NCBI GenBank assembly: GCA_963973915.1
Contig: CAXBBM010000004.1
Coordinates: 62,001-126,000 of the forward strand
DNA length: 64,000 bases
Origin: Polycyclovorans sp002706265
GTDB lineage: Bacteria; Pseudomonadota; Gammaproteobacteria; Nevskiales; Nevskiaceae
Direction: 5' to 3'
Shown here: positions 63,237 through 64,000 of the stretch, in pieces
How positions within the stretch are numbered: position 1 is the first letter of the stretch
Layout: every line of letters begins with the position of its first letter
Made by a program: the position numbers and the translations under genes
Notes under the pieces: model-generated
Seen by the model: the letters and a program-made list of their open reading frames with translations, nothing else
Database searches by the model: none
Told to the model about the DNA's origin: nothing

Positions 63237-64000
63237 AAACCCCGCACCCCACCCAGGTCCGCCAGGCCATCGTGCTGCTGGAGGAGGTCATGGCCCGTCA
63301 GGTGCCGGCAGACGCCATCCTCGCCAGCCACTTTCGCCGCCACAAACAGATGGGCGGCCGTGACCGCGCGCACCTCAGCGCGCTCATCTACGGGGTGCTG
63401 CGCAACTGGCAAAGCTTGCGGGCGCGGGTCGGCGACCAGCCCCCGGCGCTGATCGGTGCGGTGTTGCACGGTCAGTTCAACTGCGATGCCTCGGCGCTTG
63501 CCAGGCTGGGGTTCGACGATGCCGCGGCGCTGGTGGCGCAGCTGGAGGCGCCGCGCGATCTGCCCTGGACGGTTCGGACCAACCTGCCGGCGTTGATGGC
63601 GGCCGACTTCAAGGCCACGCTGCCCGAAGCCGAATGGCAGGCGGCGGCCGAGGCCCTGAACGCGCCCGGCACCGTGGACTTTCGTGTCAACCGCCGGGTT
63701 GCGACCCGTGCGGCCGTGCTGGCCGATCTGGCCGCACGCGGCATCGACGCGGCGCCCACGCCCTGGGCGCCCGACGGCGTGCGGCTGGCGCGGCGCCTGC
63801 CCAACGGTGATTGGCTGTTGCGCCACGGCGCCATCACGCCGCAGGACGAGGGCAGCCAATGGCTGGTGCACTGCCTGCCGCTGCAGGCGCACGAATCGGT
63901 GCTGGACTATTGCGCCGGCGCCGGGGGCAAGGCGCTGGCGCTGGCCGCGCTGATGAACGATCAGGGCCGCGTCACCGCCACGGATTTTGATGCCGCCCGC
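63233..64000 (+). CDS. rsmB: RsmB/NOP-family rRNA cytosine-C5 methyltransferase, 5' part
   Basis: 256 codons are visible before the window ends. The N-terminal NusB-like RNA-binding domain is present, then FRVNRR, QDEGSQWLV, and SAM motif I as DYCAGAGGKALALAA. Together these match RsmB-like enzymes that methylate 16S rRNA at C967 (E. coli numbering), though another member of the family is possible. The catalytic cysteines lie beyond the edge. The ATG overlaps the phrB stop (ATGA). Confidence 0.85.
   Translation, partial: MKTPHPTQVRQAIVLLEEVMARQVPADAILASHFRRHKQMGGRDRAHLSALIYGVLRNWQSLRARVGDQPPALIGAVLHGQFNCDASALARLGFDDAAALVAQLEAPRDLPWTVRTNLPALMAADFKATLPEAEWQAAAEALNAPGTVDFRVNRRVATRAAVLADLAARGIDAAPTPWAPDGVRLARRLPNGDWLLRHGAITPQDEGSQWLVHCLPLQAHESVLDYCAGAGGKALALAALMNDQGRVTATDFDAAR

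Overview
The window reads as a high-GC proteobacterial chromosome, most likely a gammaproteobacterium. The evidence is the complete rsxABCDGE-nth cluster in its classical order, rplY-pth-ychF, prmB-aroC, murA next to an ibaG-type bolA, and lpxH, psd and bepA homologues. A partial glucosylglycerol-phosphate synthase at the left edge hints at salt tolerance. I cannot name the genus. No rRNA, tRNA or CRISPR array was seen.

Layout. 1-9762: core genes, nearly all on the minus strand: rimI, uracil-DNA glycosylase, leuA (with a leucine-rich leader peptide), pssA, ilvC, ilvH, a CNNM/CBS membrane protein, dcd, mrp and a HIT protein. 9890-22007: a 12.1-kb defence island inserted into the 5' end of sbcB (exonuclease I) and bounded by 39-bp perfect direct repeats. 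It is one tightly overlapping operon: hsdM, a Schlafen/AlbA_2 ATP-binding gene, a duplicated hsdM 3' fragment, hsdS, ptuA, ptuB, fic, hsdR, and then sbcB, which now starts on an ATGA overlap with the hsdR stop. 23.6-24.4 kb: a TacA/TacT-like toxin-antitoxin pair. 24.6-31.1 kb: a MarR regulator with a FadL-like porin and an RND pump. 31.2-33.2 kb: metG. 33.3-40.1 kb: the Rnf/Rsx electron-transport operon, nth and a small membrane protein. 40.3-42.9 kb: rplY, pth, ychF. 43.0-47.1 kb: a BrnT-like pair, dusA, a cyclophilin, lpxH and a GNAT gene flanked by intergenic repeats. 47.1-52.1 kb (minus): prmB, aroC, a DEAD-box helicase and an MFS transporter, overlapping head to tail. 52.3-55.6 kb: SCO1-like gene, psd, bepA. 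55.5-57.8 kb: an AT-richer scrap yard holding an IS256-type transposase remnant, a probable REP-associated transposase tail, hairpin repeats, a tandemly duplicated DUF2442 gene with a DUF4160 partner, and an orphan 2-oxoglutarate oxygenase. 57.8-64.0 kb: murA, vapBC, ibaG, an ABC-2 exporter, a photolyase and the start of rsmB.

The most notable system is the island. A complete type I restriction-modification operon carries a Septu-type ATPase/HNH pair (PtuAB) and a Fic protein between hsdS and hsdR, the position that the guard nuclease PrrC occupies in EcoprrI. It also carries an AlbA_2 gene wedged between hsdM and hsdS. The insertion reuses the sbcB promoter region on its left and re-creates a start codon for sbcB on its right, so exonuclease I is now likely co-expressed with the restriction system.
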